The position numbers were made by a program, and so were the translations under genes. A model generated the notes under the pieces. That model searched no databases, was not told the origin of the DNA, and was given only the letters and a program-made list of their open reading frames with translations. A DNA stretch of 64,000 nucleotides from Ornithinibacillus caprae (GTDB lineage Bacteria > Bacillota > Bacilli > Bacillales > Amphibacillaceae): NCBI RefSeq assembly GCF_009728145.1, contig NZ_WOCA01000002.1:394169-458168 (forward strand). Reading direction: 5' to 3'. The stretch's first letter is position 1. The number at the start of each line of letters is the position of its first letter. This document shows, piece after piece, positions 16,541 through 25,119 of the stretch.

Positions 16541-16581
16541 ATTCGACATTAAACGACAAATAACGAGGAGTGACAGGCACC
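16541..16581 (+). repeat. Degenerate half repeat copy (family 1)
   Basis: ATTCGACATTAAACGACAAA followed by TAACGAGGAGTGACAGGCACC. It lies 14 bases downstream of the stop of the minus-strand HpaB-like gene. Confidence 0.85.
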
Positions 16582-16595
16582 ATAGGAATATAGCA

Positions 16596-17996
16596 TTAGT
16601 TAAAGGTGTAGTTTTGATAAAGGTCACTTGCTATGGTACTTGGGTTACCGAAGAAGAATCGTTCGTATTGAGTTTGCCGGGTGGCGAATGGACTCATGGT
16701 CAGGTCCCAGGCTCGTCGAAAGAGTTCCACTCGATCTTTTGCAGGATGTTTGGCACTTTGTAAATACTGATCAAGATCTTTTCGAATGGAGGATTCAAAA
16801 TCCGACTCAGTTGGGATAGTAACCATTCCACTTGCCCCTAGAAGCTGGATGATTTCGATAAGCCTAGGATAGATCTTTGGAAATGTGCAGCTAGCTACTT
16901 GTAATGAAGTTAAATCAGGTCTCATTAAACCAAACTCATCAACTGCAGCTTTGGTTTCGGCCTGTAGAAGGAGTGCCTTCATTGTCTCGATCGCAATAAT
17001 AATTTCAGCCATTTTTTCATGAACATGACCGTAACCACTAATATCAATGCTTTGCACGATTTCCTCTGTAACACTTGCGATGAATTCTAATTTTACTATT
17101 TGCCTATTAATCACTTGATGCAAGGCAAATGGACGGAATGCACTTTGACTTAAAAAGCTATTTGCTACTTGGATATTTTTGTAGAAAAAAACTCGATCCC
17201 AAGGAACTACAACTTTATCAAATACGACTATCGCGTCCATTTCTTCAAAACGGGAGCTTAACGGATGATTAAATTCCCTATCTCCAAGAGCAAAGGACTC
17301 TCTGCAAATAAATTTTAAACCGTTCGTATCGGAAGGAATGGAAAATGCAAATGCATAATCGGGATCATTAATGCCTCCAGGGGAAATCACAAGAATTTCA
17401 TCTGTCATTCCACCTTGTGTGGCTAATAGTCTAGCACCTTTAATAACTAGACCATCATCGATTTCATCTATAATTTTGGCAGCTATCGGTTCATCAGTTT
17501 CCTCTAAATAAAAGGGTGAACGATTGACTTGTGGATTAATAAACGTATGTGTGAAGGATAAATCCTTTTCCCTAGCTAGTTCATAAAAGTTTATGAGATT
17601 TTCAGGAAAACAGTTTTCTTTTCCTTCTAATAAACTAGCAGAAGCAGAAAGCGCCATTAGAATGCTATTCATATAATCTGGACTTCTACCGAGCATGCCA
17701 TGATTTGTTTTAGCCCACTTTTGAATCATTTGACTCCGTTTTATAAGGTCATCCTGCGTTTTTGGTTGTTGGTATGATATTCCGATTTTATTACCAGTTT
17801 TGGGAGAAGTGTAGGTCATGACGTCTATTAACTCAGGGTCGTGCTGTAAATCATAAAGTGCTGCTTGACTTTTTATTGCCCCCTTAAAGGCAGCGTGCTC
17901 TGAAATTTCCCCGGTTAACGGCTCTCCGTTATACCAAATAGTAGTTTTTAACTGATTGATTCGCTCGATATATTCATTACCTGATATAGCAGGCAT
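16596..17996 (-). CDS. 4-hydroxyphenylacetate 3-monooxygenase oxygenase component (HpaB/YoaI-like)
   Basis: A 466-aa protein of HpaB length and layout, with GRSPDYMNS, the substrate/flavin loop THTFINPQVNR, and VPWDRVFFY near residue 275. The family uses reduced FAD, delivered by a separate HpaC reductase, to ortho-hydroxylate phenols. No reductase or downstream aromatic catabolic gene is nearby, so a general flavin reductase would have to serve. AGGGGTGGAT precedes the ATG. Confidence 0.87.
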   Translation of the reverse strand: MPAISGNEYIERINQLKTTIWYNGEPLTGEISEHAAFKGAIKSQAALYDLQHDPELIDVMTYTSPKTGNKIGISYQQPKTQDDLIKRSQMIQKWAKTNHGMLGRSPDYMNSILMALSASASLLEGKENCFPENLINFYELAREKDLSFTHTFINPQVNRSPFYLEETDEPIAAKIIDEIDDGLVIKGARLLATQGGMTDEILVISPGGINDPDYAFAFSIPSDTNGLKFICRESFALGDREFNHPLSSRFEEMDAIVVFDKVVVPWDRVFFYKNIQVANSFLSQSAFRPFALHQVINRQIVKLEFIASVTEEIVQSIDISGYGHVHEKMAEIIIAIETMKALLLQAETKAAVDEFGLMRPDLTSLQVASCTFPKIYPRLIEIIQLLGASGMVTIPTESDFESSIRKDLDQYLQSAKHPAKDRVELFRRAWDLTMSPFATRQTQYERFFFGNPSTIASDLYQNYTFN

Positions 17997-18110
17997 CTAT
18001 ATCCACCCCTAATAGTTGTAAAAAACCTTATATACCAATATATTTAGATACCAGCAAATCGTACCTTGTCATCAAGAAAAAACTATTCGAAAATAACCGT
18101 TGTTGACAGG

Positions 18111-18137
18111 ATTCGACAAGTGACAGGCACCTGTCGA
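18111..18137 (+). repeat. Half repeat copy (family 1)
   Basis: ATTCGACAAGTGACAGGCAC then CTGTCGA. It sits about 50 bases before manA, so it is at the 5' side of its neighbour and not between convergent genes. Confidence 0.88.
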
Positions 18138-18184
18138 AAATGGTACATTTAGGGTAGTGAGTTTTTATGTATGGGGGGATATTT

Positions 18185-19147
18185 ATGGTTATGTATAATG
18201 AGCCGGTTTTTTTGGAGCCTGTTTTGCAGGAGCGTATTTGGGGTGGAAAGAAGTTACGTACAGAATTTAATTATTCGATACCTTCTGACCAAACCGGTGA
18301 GGCATGGGTGATTTCAGCTCATCCCAATGGACCTAGTAAAATTAAAAATGGTTTTCTTGCTGGGAAGACATTGGAAGATGCTTGGCAGGAGTACGGAGAA
18401 TTATTTAATAAGAATACGGAAAATAACGAGGCATATCCATTACTTGTAAAAATATTGGATGCGAATAGCGACTTGTCTGTTCAGGTTCATCCAGATGACC
18501 ATTTTGCTCGTGAAGTAGAAGGACAACCATATGGGAAAACGGAATGCTGGTATGTGTTAAGTGCTGAAGATGGTGCGGAATTAGTTCTAGGACACCACGC
18601 ACAAACAAGAAAAGAGCTTGAACACATGATGGAAGCTGGTGAATGGGACCGACTTCTAAAGCGAGTAAAAGTAACAACTGGTGATTTTGTATATGTACCA
18701 AGTGGCACGATTCATGCTATTGGAAAAGGAATCGTCATTTTAGAGACACAGCAAAGCTCTGATATTACCTATCGTGTCTATGATTATGATCGCACGGATG
18801 CTGCTGGAAATAAGCGCGAGTTGCATTTGGAACGTTCTAAAGAGGTCACAACAGTTCCGCACCAGGATGCAAAAGTTAATCAACGTGTAGCAGTAATTAA
18901 CGATTTAACTTCGAAAAAGTTAGTAGAAGAAACGTACTTTACAGTTTATCATTGGCAGCTAAGTGGAAAGGCCTCATTAGCAATGGAACAGGACTTTTTA
19001 CAAGTAAGTGTTATAGAGGGAAATGCAGAAATAATAATGAATGGTAAAAGTTTTCCGATAGAAAAAGGGACTCATTTTGTGATTCCCCATGGAATAACAT
19101 CGTACGAAATTACGGGAAATGCCGAAATGATTGTATCACATGAATAA
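18185..19147 (+). CDS. manA: Mannose-6-phosphate isomerase, class I
   Basis: About 320 aa, with LQERIWGGKKL at the N-terminus, the metal site QVHPDDHFA and the GKTECWYVL glutamate near residue 110, YVPSGTIHAIGKG, and then YRVYDYDR. This is the Firmicute short ManA/Pmi type, a zinc enzyme interconverting mannose-6-P and fructose-6-P. Of two in-frame ATGs, 18185 is preferred because GGGGGGAT lies just upstream; 18167 would place the ribosome site inside the gene. It forms an operon with a fructokinase and an aldose epimerase-like gene, linking mannose and fructose to glycolysis. Confidence 0.92.
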   Translation: MVMYNEPVFLEPVLQERIWGGKKLRTEFNYSIPSDQTGEAWVISAHPNGPSKIKNGFLAGKTLEDAWQEYGELFNKNTENNEAYPLLVKILDANSDLSVQVHPDDHFAREVEGQPYGKTECWYVLSAEDGAELVLGHHAQTRKELEHMMEAGEWDRLLKRVKVTTGDFVYVPSGTIHAIGKGIVILETQQSSDITYRVYDYDRTDAAGNKRELHLERSKEVTTVPHQDAKVNQRVAVINDLTSKKLVEETYFTVYHWQLSGKASLAMEQDFLQVSVIEGNAEIIMNGKSFPIEKGTHFVIPHGITSYEITGNAEMIVSHE

Positions 19148-19172
19148 TTTTTCTTAACCGGAGGGGATTTCT

Positions 19173-20030
19173 ATGCTTGTTGGTGGAATAGAAGCTGGAG
19201 GAACAAAATTTGTATGTGCTGTTGGTGATACTTCTGGAAAAGTTGTTGATAAAATTTGTTTTCCAACACGGGACCCAGAAACTACGCTAGACGAAGTGCA
19301 ACACTTCTTTGCCAAATATGAAATAAGTGCAATTGGTGTCGGTAGCTTTGGACCCATTGATTTACGTCGGGATAGTAACACCTACGGAACTATTTTGAAC
19401 ACCCCCAAAACAAAATGGAAACATTATGATATACTAGGAAGGTTGGAGCGAGATTTTTCTGTTCCCGTTTTTATTACAACCGATGTAAATGCTGCTTGTT
19501 TAGGGGAATACAAATATGGAGCTGGAAAAGATGTAAACAGTTGCTTGTACATAACGATTGGTACAGGAATTGGTGCTGGATTCGTACATGATGGGATCAT
19601 TTTTCAAGGGAAAAATCACCCTGAAATGGGCCATATTTTTGTTCCCCAACATAAAGACGATGATTTTAAAGGTGTCTGTCCATATCATGGAAATTGTTTG
19701 GAGGGTCTTGCTTCTGGACCGGCGATTGAACAGCGTTATGGTAAAAAAGGCCATTTACTAAGTGATGATCAGCAGGTTTGGGAATTAGAAGCTTTCTATA
19801 TAGCGCAGGCTATCGTGAATTACACAGTGATGCTATCACCAGAACGGATTATTTTAGGTGGCGGTGTGATGAAGCAAGAGCGATTGTATGAGCTAATACG
19901 TAAATATTTTATGAAGCAGATGAATGAGTATGTACATGTCGGTAATATAGATGAATTTATCGTTGCCCCTAAACTGGGTGATCATCAAGGAATAGTTGGT
20001 GCTTTTGGGTTAGTTGATGGTGTGGATTGA
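19173..20030 (+). CDS. ROK-family fructokinase
   Basis: A 285-aa protein with the ATP loop GGIEAGGTKFVCAVG, the catalytic TTDVNAACLGEYKYGAG, the ROK motif YITIGTGIGAGFVHDG, and the zinc-site segment HPEMGHIFVPQH...CPYHGNCLEG, as in ScrK/GmuE-type fructokinases. It phosphorylates fructose (or possibly mannose) using ATP. It starts 25 bases after manA with GGAGGGG upstream. Confidence 0.88.
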   Translation: MLVGGIEAGGTKFVCAVGDTSGKVVDKICFPTRDPETTLDEVQHFFAKYEISAIGVGSFGPIDLRRDSNTYGTILNTPKTKWKHYDILGRLERDFSVPVFITTDVNAACLGEYKYGAGKDVNSCLYITIGTGIGAGFVHDGIIFQGKNHPEMGHIFVPQHKDDDFKGVCPYHGNCLEGLASGPAIEQRYGKKGHLLSDDQQVWELEAFYIAQAIVNYTVMLSPERIILGGGVMKQERLYELIRKYFMKQMNEYVHVGNIDEFIVAPKLGDHQGIVGAFGLVDGVD

Positions 20031-20091
20031 GTTTAGGATAGCCAACGTGTTTACGTTTTAACCACAAGGATAAGCAGATAGGAGACTGGTT

Positions 20092-20955
20092 ATGTATCAG
20101 ATTCAAACGTTTGAGGAGCAATCCTTTACGATGTATCAACTAAGTAATGCAGATGATAGTGCTTGGGTGACTATTTGTCCAGAAAGAGGTGGAATCATCA
20201 CCTCCTTTGGTGTTGATGGGAAGGAACAGCTTTATATAAATAAAGAGACGCTATATGATCGTAGTAAAAATATTCGTGGTGGCATTCCGATTCTGTTCCC
20301 TATTGCTGGACAACTAGAGGAAGGGAAATATGAATGGGATGGGGAAACATATAATATGCCAAATCATGGTCTAGCTCGAATATATCCTTGGGAAGTGGTA
20401 GAGAAGAAGCAGGATGAAACACAAGCATCCATTACCGTTCGTTTTGTAAGCAGTATTAGCACGAAAGCAGTATATCCATTTGATTTTGATGTGTTATTTA
20501 CGTACACGATTCGTGCGAATGAGCTTTTGATTGAACAAAGTTTTGGAAATGTATCAGACCAAGCAATGCCGATGTATGTTGGACTCCATCCTTATTTTAA
20601 AGCCAGTCAGAAAAATGTTGTGTTGAAGACAGATACTACGAAATTATTTGATTATAGTGATGAATCGGTACAGGATTTTCAAGGTAGCGTAGACATGGAA
20701 AATCGCAAGGAATCCGTTGTATTACTTGATGCAAAAGCGCGTAAGGTTTCGATGGAATTAGGAACTGGACAGGAAGTTCATATGGAAACCGGGGCAGAGT
20801 ATAAGTACACAGTTATATGGACGGAAAAGGGCAAAGAATTTATCTGCGTAGAACCCTGGATGGCAATGGCGGGGGAATTGAATCGAAAAGAAGAGCTCGT
20901 CATGATTGAACCAAAAGAAACCCTCGACACATTTGTAAGATTTAGAGTAGAATAA
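20092..20955 (+). CDS. Aldose 1-epimerase-family protein (GalM/YeaD-like)
   Basis: A 287-aa protein with the galactose-mutarotase-like fold. NIRGGIPILFPIAGQL and MPNHGLARIYPWEV hold the conserved His/Arg region, and MYVGLHPYFKAS the second His. It probably interconverts anomers of hexoses or hexose-6-phosphates, in keeping with the manA-fructokinase operon. Its TAA is one base from a left-arm copy of the repeat. Confidence 0.82.
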   Translation: MYQIQTFEEQSFTMYQLSNADDSAWVTICPERGGIITSFGVDGKEQLYINKETLYDRSKNIRGGIPILFPIAGQLEEGKYEWDGETYNMPNHGLARIYPWEVVEKKQDETQASITVRFVSSISTKAVYPFDFDVLFTYTIRANELLIEQSFGNVSDQAMPMYVGLHPYFKASQKNVVLKTDTTKLFDYSDESVQDFQGSVDMENRKESVVLLDAKARKVSMELGTGQEVHMETGAEYKYTVIWTEKGKEFICVEPWMAMAGELNRKEELVMIEPKETLDTFVRFRVE

Positions 20956-20956
20956 G

Positions 20957-20986
20957 GGTGCCTGTCACTTGTCGTAAATTGTCGAA
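20957..20986 (+). repeat. Left-arm half repeat copy (family 1)
   Basis: GGTGCCTGTCACTTGTCG then TAAATTGTCGAA. Only the left arm is preserved. It begins one base after a stop codon. Confidence 0.88.
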
Positions 20987-20998
20987 TAAATGAATGGT

Positions 20999-21049
20999 AA
21001 ACTGTTAATGTGTTGGGGAAATTCCCTCAAGGTATTAACAGTTTTTTTT
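20999..21049 (+). terminator. Terminator of the manA operon
   Basis: AAACTGTTAAT pairs with ATTAACAGTTT across a loop that itself contains GGGAAATTCCC, followed by eight T. Confidence 0.85.
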
Positions 21050-21050
21050 G

Positions 21051-21134
21051 CAGATAGGAAATTATAAACTTTCCTATCCTACATTAGTGTAATTATGGCA
21101 TTCATCTTAAGGGCTTGGCGAATGCCAAGTCTGC
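21051..21134 (+). repeat. Structured intergenic element (family 2), copy A
   Basis: Contains GATAGGAAA/TTTCCTATC (hairpin 1), then ACATTAGTGTAATTATGGC, then CTTGGCGAATGCCAAG (hairpin 2). CAGA...TCTG at the ends could close the structure. It lies in the 384-base gap before the BCCT gene; about 200 further bases of that gap hold nothing I recognise. Confidence 0.8.
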
Positions 21135-21339
21135 TAATTTTTTGGAGATTGCTAAAGGTTGTCTAGATCAAGTTTTATTAGGTTTTAGCATTTTAAAAAG
21201 CAAGCGGAATAATAGAAAGTGGTTTGAAATAATTTAAGATGGGGTATATCCTATTTATAGGAGGTGATTGGCAATGGGGTGAAAATCATAATGTTATACT
21301 GCAAAAAAACTGAATAATAAAAATTTAATGGGGGTAAAC

Positions 21340-22833
21340 ATGAAGAAAGTATCAAGTGTATTTTATGTTACAGTATCATTAGTCATCATTGCAGTTTTTA
21401 TCGGGGCAATGTTTCCCGAGTTGTCAGAACAGGTAACCACCAACATTAACGCATTTCTATCCACGACATTTGGTTGGTACTACATGTGGGTAATGACCTT
21501 CCTGATTATCGTTTCCATTTTCATTATCTTTAGTCCATATGGAAAGATTCGCTTAGGAAAAAATCATGAACGACCTGATTTCTCTACATTAACATGGATT
21601 GCTATGTTGTTTTCGGCAGGATTAGGTATTGGGCTTGTGTTTTACGGTTCAGCTGAACCACTATTCCACGCATTTTACGATGCTCCATTATCAGAACCAG
21701 GTACGGAACAAGCTTTCAAAGAAGGGCTTGCTGTTACGTACTTTCATTGGGGAATCCACGGTTGGGCAATGTACGGCATTGTCGCTCTCGCACTAGCTTA
21801 TTTCCAATTTCGTAAAGATGAACCTGGATTGATTTCCGCAACATTAAAGCCGTTGTTCGGCGATAAAATGAATGGTCCTTGGGGAAAGTTAATTGATATC
21901 CTTGCAGCGTTTGCAACTATTTTTGGTGTTGCAACATCACTCGGTTTTGGTGCTGCGCAAATTAATGGAGGTTTGTCTCATCTTTTTGGAATTGAAGTTA
22001 GTTTTCCTACACAATTTGTTATAGTACTAGTTGTAACGGTATTGTTTTTAATTTCTGCATGGTCGGGCTTGAGTAAAGGAATTAAATATTTGTCAAACGC
22101 CAATATGGTAATCGCGGTATTTCTATTTATAGCGGTTATAACGGTTGGACCGACATTATTGATTTTAAATATGTTTACTGAAACATTTGGAATTTACTTG
22201 CAAAACATCGTGAATTGGAGTTTCCGTACGGCTTCCTTAGAAGGAGATAATCGTGCATGGTTAGATGGATGGACTATTTTCTACTGGGCATGGTGGATTG
22301 CTTGGGCACCGTTTGTTGGAATGTTTATTGCTCGAGTTTCTCGTGGTCGTACAATTCGTCAGTTTATGGTTGGTGTGATCGTTGTACCAACATTAATTAT
22401 TGGTATTTGGTTTGCAACATTTGGAACAACAGCTGGTGATGTACAACGTAGTGGAGCAATTGATTTAACTCAGTTTTCAACGGAAATGGTATTATTCAAT
22501 ATGTTTGATCAATTACCAATTTCAGGTATTTTATCGTTGCTTGCAATTCTACTAATCTTTACATTTTTCATTACATCAGCAGACTCCGCAACATTTGTAT
22601 TAGGGATTCAGTCTACCCATGGCTCATTAACACCACCAAATCAGGTTAAAATTATTTGGGGTCTAGCGCAGTCATCGGTTGCATTAGTTCTACTATATGT
22701 AGGTGGACTGACAGCATTGCAGAATACCATTATAGCTGCAGCATTTCCATTCTCGTTCGTTATGATCTTAATGGTGATATCCTTATTAAAAGCATTAAAT
22801 AATGAAGTACAGACAGCTAAACGAAAGAAATAA
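21340..22833 (+). CDS. BCCT-family osmolyte (glycine betaine/choline) transporter, OpuD-like
   Basis: About 497 aa with twelve hydrophobic segments. It carries the BCCT signature in segment 8 (FYWAWWIAWAPFVGMFIARV, then SRGRTIR), whose tryptophans line the betaine site, and the glycine-rich stretch AGLGIGLVFYGSAEPL of segment 3. It would import betaine, choline or a related trimethylammonium compound with sodium, for osmoprotection. The ATG at 21340 has TGGGGGT close upstream, while the in-frame ATG at 21328 would contain that ribosome site. Monocistronic. Confidence 0.9.
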   Translation: MKKVSSVFYVTVSLVIIAVFIGAMFPELSEQVTTNINAFLSTTFGWYYMWVMTFLIIVSIFIIFSPYGKIRLGKNHERPDFSTLTWIAMLFSAGLGIGLVFYGSAEPLFHAFYDAPLSEPGTEQAFKEGLAVTYFHWGIHGWAMYGIVALALAYFQFRKDEPGLISATLKPLFGDKMNGPWGKLIDILAAFATIFGVATSLGFGAAQINGGLSHLFGIEVSFPTQFVIVLVVTVLFLISAWSGLSKGIKYLSNANMVIAVFLFIAVITVGPTLLILNMFTETFGIYLQNIVNWSFRTASLEGDNRAWLDGWTIFYWAWWIAWAPFVGMFIARVSRGRTIRQFMVGVIVVPTLIIGIWFATFGTTAGDVQRSGAIDLTQFSTEMVLFNMFDQLPISGILSLLAILLIFTFFITSADSATFVLGIQSTHGSLTPPNQVKIIWGLAQSSVALVLLYVGGLTALQNTIIAAAFPFSFVMILMVISLLKALNNEVQTAKRKK

Positions 22834-22862
22834 CTAAGAAACGGTCTTTGAATGTGTTTGTC

Positions 22863-22896
22863 GGTGCCTGTCACTTGTCGAATAAGTGATAGGCAC
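22863..22896. repeat. Shortened palindromic repeat copy (family 1), terminator-like
   Basis: GTGCCTGTCACTT pairs with AAGTGATAGGCAC around a seven-base loop. The centre of the palindrome is deleted and the stem runs into TATTTTTTGG. It lies 29 bases after the BCCT stop and can act as its terminator. Confidence 0.88.
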
Positions 22897-22920
22897 TATT
22901 TTTTGGATAAATTAAAAAGT

Positions 22921-22990
22921 ATAAAACATTCCTATTCTGCATAAGTGTAACTAAGGTATTTGTCATAATGGCTTGGGATATGCAAAGTGT
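22921..22990 (+). repeat. Structured intergenic element (family 2), copy B
   Basis: AACATTCCTATTCTGCATAA, then GTGTAACTAAGG and CATAATGGCTTGG, align with copy A in the same order and spacing. The first half of hairpin 1 is lost. It is located before the 45-aa membrane-protein gene. Confidence 0.7.
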
Positions 22991-23061
22991 TTATGTTTGA
23001 TTATGCATGAACAGTGTTCGTCCATGTATAAGGATGAAAATAAAAAGTGGAGGCGAAGCGA

Positions 23062-23199
23062 ATGGAGTCCATAGTATTAGCTATAGTGGCATTATTTTTA
23101 CTTATTATAGGATTGAAGATTGCTAAAAAGGCTATCAAAATTCTTTTATTTATTGGAGCAATTATTTTAGGATTATATCTGTTGAAAGACTTTTTTTGA
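23062..23199 (+). CDS. 45-aa small membrane protein
   Basis: MESIVLAIVALFLLIIGLKI is followed by a short KKAIK patch and a second hydrophobic stretch ending LLKDFF, giving two membrane segments around a positive hinge. GGAGGCG is spaced well before the ATG, which supports real translation. It has no recognised family. It lies alone between the BCCT gene and the LCP-like gene. Confidence 0.6.
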   Translation: MESIVLAIVALFLLIIGLKIAKKAIKILLFIGAIILGLYLLKDFF

Positions 23200-23443
23200 T
23201 GTAAGTTGAATGGAAGATTGTTATCCGGATCGTAAATAGTGCATAGGATATGTCATTACTGTATAAAACAGGGTTAATATAATCATTATTTCCCGGGGAA
23301 TAATTTGTCGAACGGTAAATTAGAATAATATATTTAGGTTTAAGTTTCATAGTGTTACCTGCTATCTGGTTAGATAAAGTAATTATTGGCAATAATATCT
23401 AGTAAAATTCCAAGGTTATTGGACGTTTTACTGGAGGTTTCCT

Positions 23444-24253
23444 ATGAAAAAATTAATCACGATAGCAGCTCTTTGGATAGTTGGATTGTTTATTATAATT
23501 GGATACGATTGGATTTCTACAGCACCGGAATCATCGGATAATAACATGGATTCCATTTATAAGAGTGTCAGTGAAAAGGTGAAGAATAAAATGCAGGATG
23601 TACTACCACCTACAAGAGATTATGAGGATAAACCAAATTTACAAGGCGATTCAAGGAAGCATATTTTATTTATAAGTACAGATGAGCAACACACGATTAA
23701 TGACTTGGGGGCTATTCTAGTATTAGACCCTGTCAAGGAAGAATTCAATTTGATTCAATTGGCTGAAGAAGGAATAAATCTTTCAAGTATTGAAGGACTA
23801 GCTGTAGATGATACACAAGAGGCAATTGAGGTTGTTGAATCGGAATTAGATTTGGAAGTAGATCATTTTATAAAACTAAATGGGAATGTACTACCTGAGA
23901 TGATAGATTCAATGGGAGGAATAACGATAAGTTCTTCTCAAGGGGATACAGATGCTAGTAAAGAAGAAATTCACCTAAGTGGTGAGGAGACGATGGAATT
24001 CATTCTATCCGGGAATCAAGGATCATTAGCTGAACTAGAACAAATGCAGCGTCAAATGTTGGTAACGGAAGCTGTGATGGAAGAATTAACAAGTTCTATG
24101 TCCCTCCAATTGGCGACTACGATGTTTAGTGCAGTAGGTGACAAGATAGAGACAGACTTAGGGTTGGGTGATTTATTGGGGATGTTTTGGACATATGCAC
24201 GAATGGAAGAAGAATTAGAATCAATACCAGCTAATGGTGATGGAAATAACTAG
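23444..24253 (+). CDS. Degenerate LytR-CpsA-Psr (LCP)-like membrane-anchored protein
   Basis: A 269-aa protein with an N-terminal membrane anchor (residues about 4-25) and an extracellular domain whose second half reads like an LCP fold (VDHFIKLNGNVLPEMIDSMGG, then LSGEETMEFILSGNQG and LEQMQRQMLV). The SIPRD-type arginine/aspartate motif expected after the first strand is absent (LIQLAEEGI instead), and the R-x-R of the phosphate site is not seen. It may be a non-catalytic relative of cell-wall glycopolymer ligases. GGAGGTT precedes the ATG. Confidence 0.55.
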   Translation: MKKLITIAALWIVGLFIIIGYDWISTAPESSDNNMDSIYKSVSEKVKNKMQDVLPPTRDYEDKPNLQGDSRKHILFISTDEQHTINDLGAILVLDPVKEEFNLIQLAEEGINLSSIEGLAVDDTQEAIEVVESELDLEVDHFIKLNGNVLPEMIDSMGGITISSSQGDTDASKEEIHLSGEETMEFILSGNQGSLAELEQMQRQMLVTEAVMEELTSSMSLQLATTMFSAVGDKIETDLGLGDLLGMFWTYARMEEELESIPANGDGNN

Positions 24254-24264
24254 AGCGTCTTTGA

Positions 24265-24294
24265 ATTCGACAAGTGACAGGCACCTGTCGAAAA
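24265..24294 (+). repeat. Half repeat copy (family 1) upstream of the RAYT gene
   Basis: ATTCGACAAGTGACAGGCAC then CTGTCGAAAA. It lies 11 bases after the LCP-like stop and 184 bases before the RAYT start, so the transposase gene has a repeat on both sides. Confidence 0.88.
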
Positions 24295-24477
24295 GATATG
24301 AAATTAATGAAATAGGTTTAAGATGATAATTTAATGCGATATGGATGGAAAAATTTCATATGGTGGGATACGAACTTTGATTTTAAAGTGATTTTACTTT
24401 CATAAAATGAGTTTTTAGCATTTAGACAATTATCTCCGTCTCAAATATTATCTTAGGAGAGAGGAGGTGAAAGTTAA

Positions 24478-25053
24478 ATGCCAAGAAATAGACGAGTTTG
24501 GATACCTGAATATTTCTATCATATCGTATGCCGTGGAAATAGGCGGGATCCGCTTTTTAGAGAGGATAGTGATTTTCGCATCTTTCTGTACCTGTTACAA
24601 CATGTAAATAAAGCAGCCCCTTTTGAGCTTGCCTCGTACTGCCTCATGACAAATCATTTCCATCTACTTCTGCGTTCTAAAAACCAACCTACTTCCAAAG
24701 TGATGTCGCTAATTAATAAACGGTATGCCGATTATTTTAATAATAAATATGATTTAACCGGCCATGTGTTTGAAAAACGGTATTTTGATAAGTTGATTGG
24801 AGATCGGTATGGAGTTTTGCGGATCAGTCAATATATTCATCTAAATCCGGTCGAAGCTGGAATTGTACAGAAAGCGGAAATGTATCGTTGGAGTAGTTAT
24901 CGTTATTATTTGTATACTGCCGACGAACGTTTGTTGAGTATGAATACCATTTTGGAAAGCTTTCCAGGCGGAGAATTAGAAAAAAGAGAACTATATCGTC
25001 AATTCACAGAAGGAGAAGATATAAGATTAGAAATGGAAAGTGAATATAAATAG
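24478..25053 (+). CDS. REP-associated tyrosine transposase (RAYT, Y1/HUH family)
   Basis: A 191-aa protein. The N-terminal IPEYFYHIVCRGNRRDPLF is the usual RAYT opening, NHFHLLL gives the HUH metal motif, and YIHLNPVEAG, followed by WSSYRYY, supplies the family helix and nucleophile region. RAYTs are single-copy relatives of IS200/IS605 TnpA that act on dispersed hairpin (REP) sequences instead of on their own ends. AGGAGG lies seven or eight bases before the ATG. Its TAG overlaps the first base of a full palindromic repeat. It is the likely agent of the 18 repeat copies in this window. Confidence 0.92.
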   Translation: MPRNRRVWIPEYFYHIVCRGNRRDPLFREDSDFRIFLYLLQHVNKAAPFELASYCLMTNHFHLLLRSKNQPTSKVMSLINKRYADYFNNKYDLTGHVFEKRYFDKLIGDRYGVLRISQYIHLNPVEAGIVQKAEMYRWSSYRYYLYTADERLLSMNTILESFPGGELEKRELYRQFTEGEDIRLEMESEYK

Positions 25054-25092
25054 GTGCCTGTCACTTGTCGAATTTCGACAAGTGACAGGCAC
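25053..25092. repeat. Full palindromic repeat copy (family 1) abutting the RAYT gene
   Basis: A 40-base palindrome sharing the G of the RAYT TAG stop. The gene on the other side (amidohydrolase, minus strand) is convergent and ends 28 bases away. Confidence 0.97.
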
Positions 25093-25119
25093 TACTCGTT
25101 TTTGGCACTACTCGCCTTC

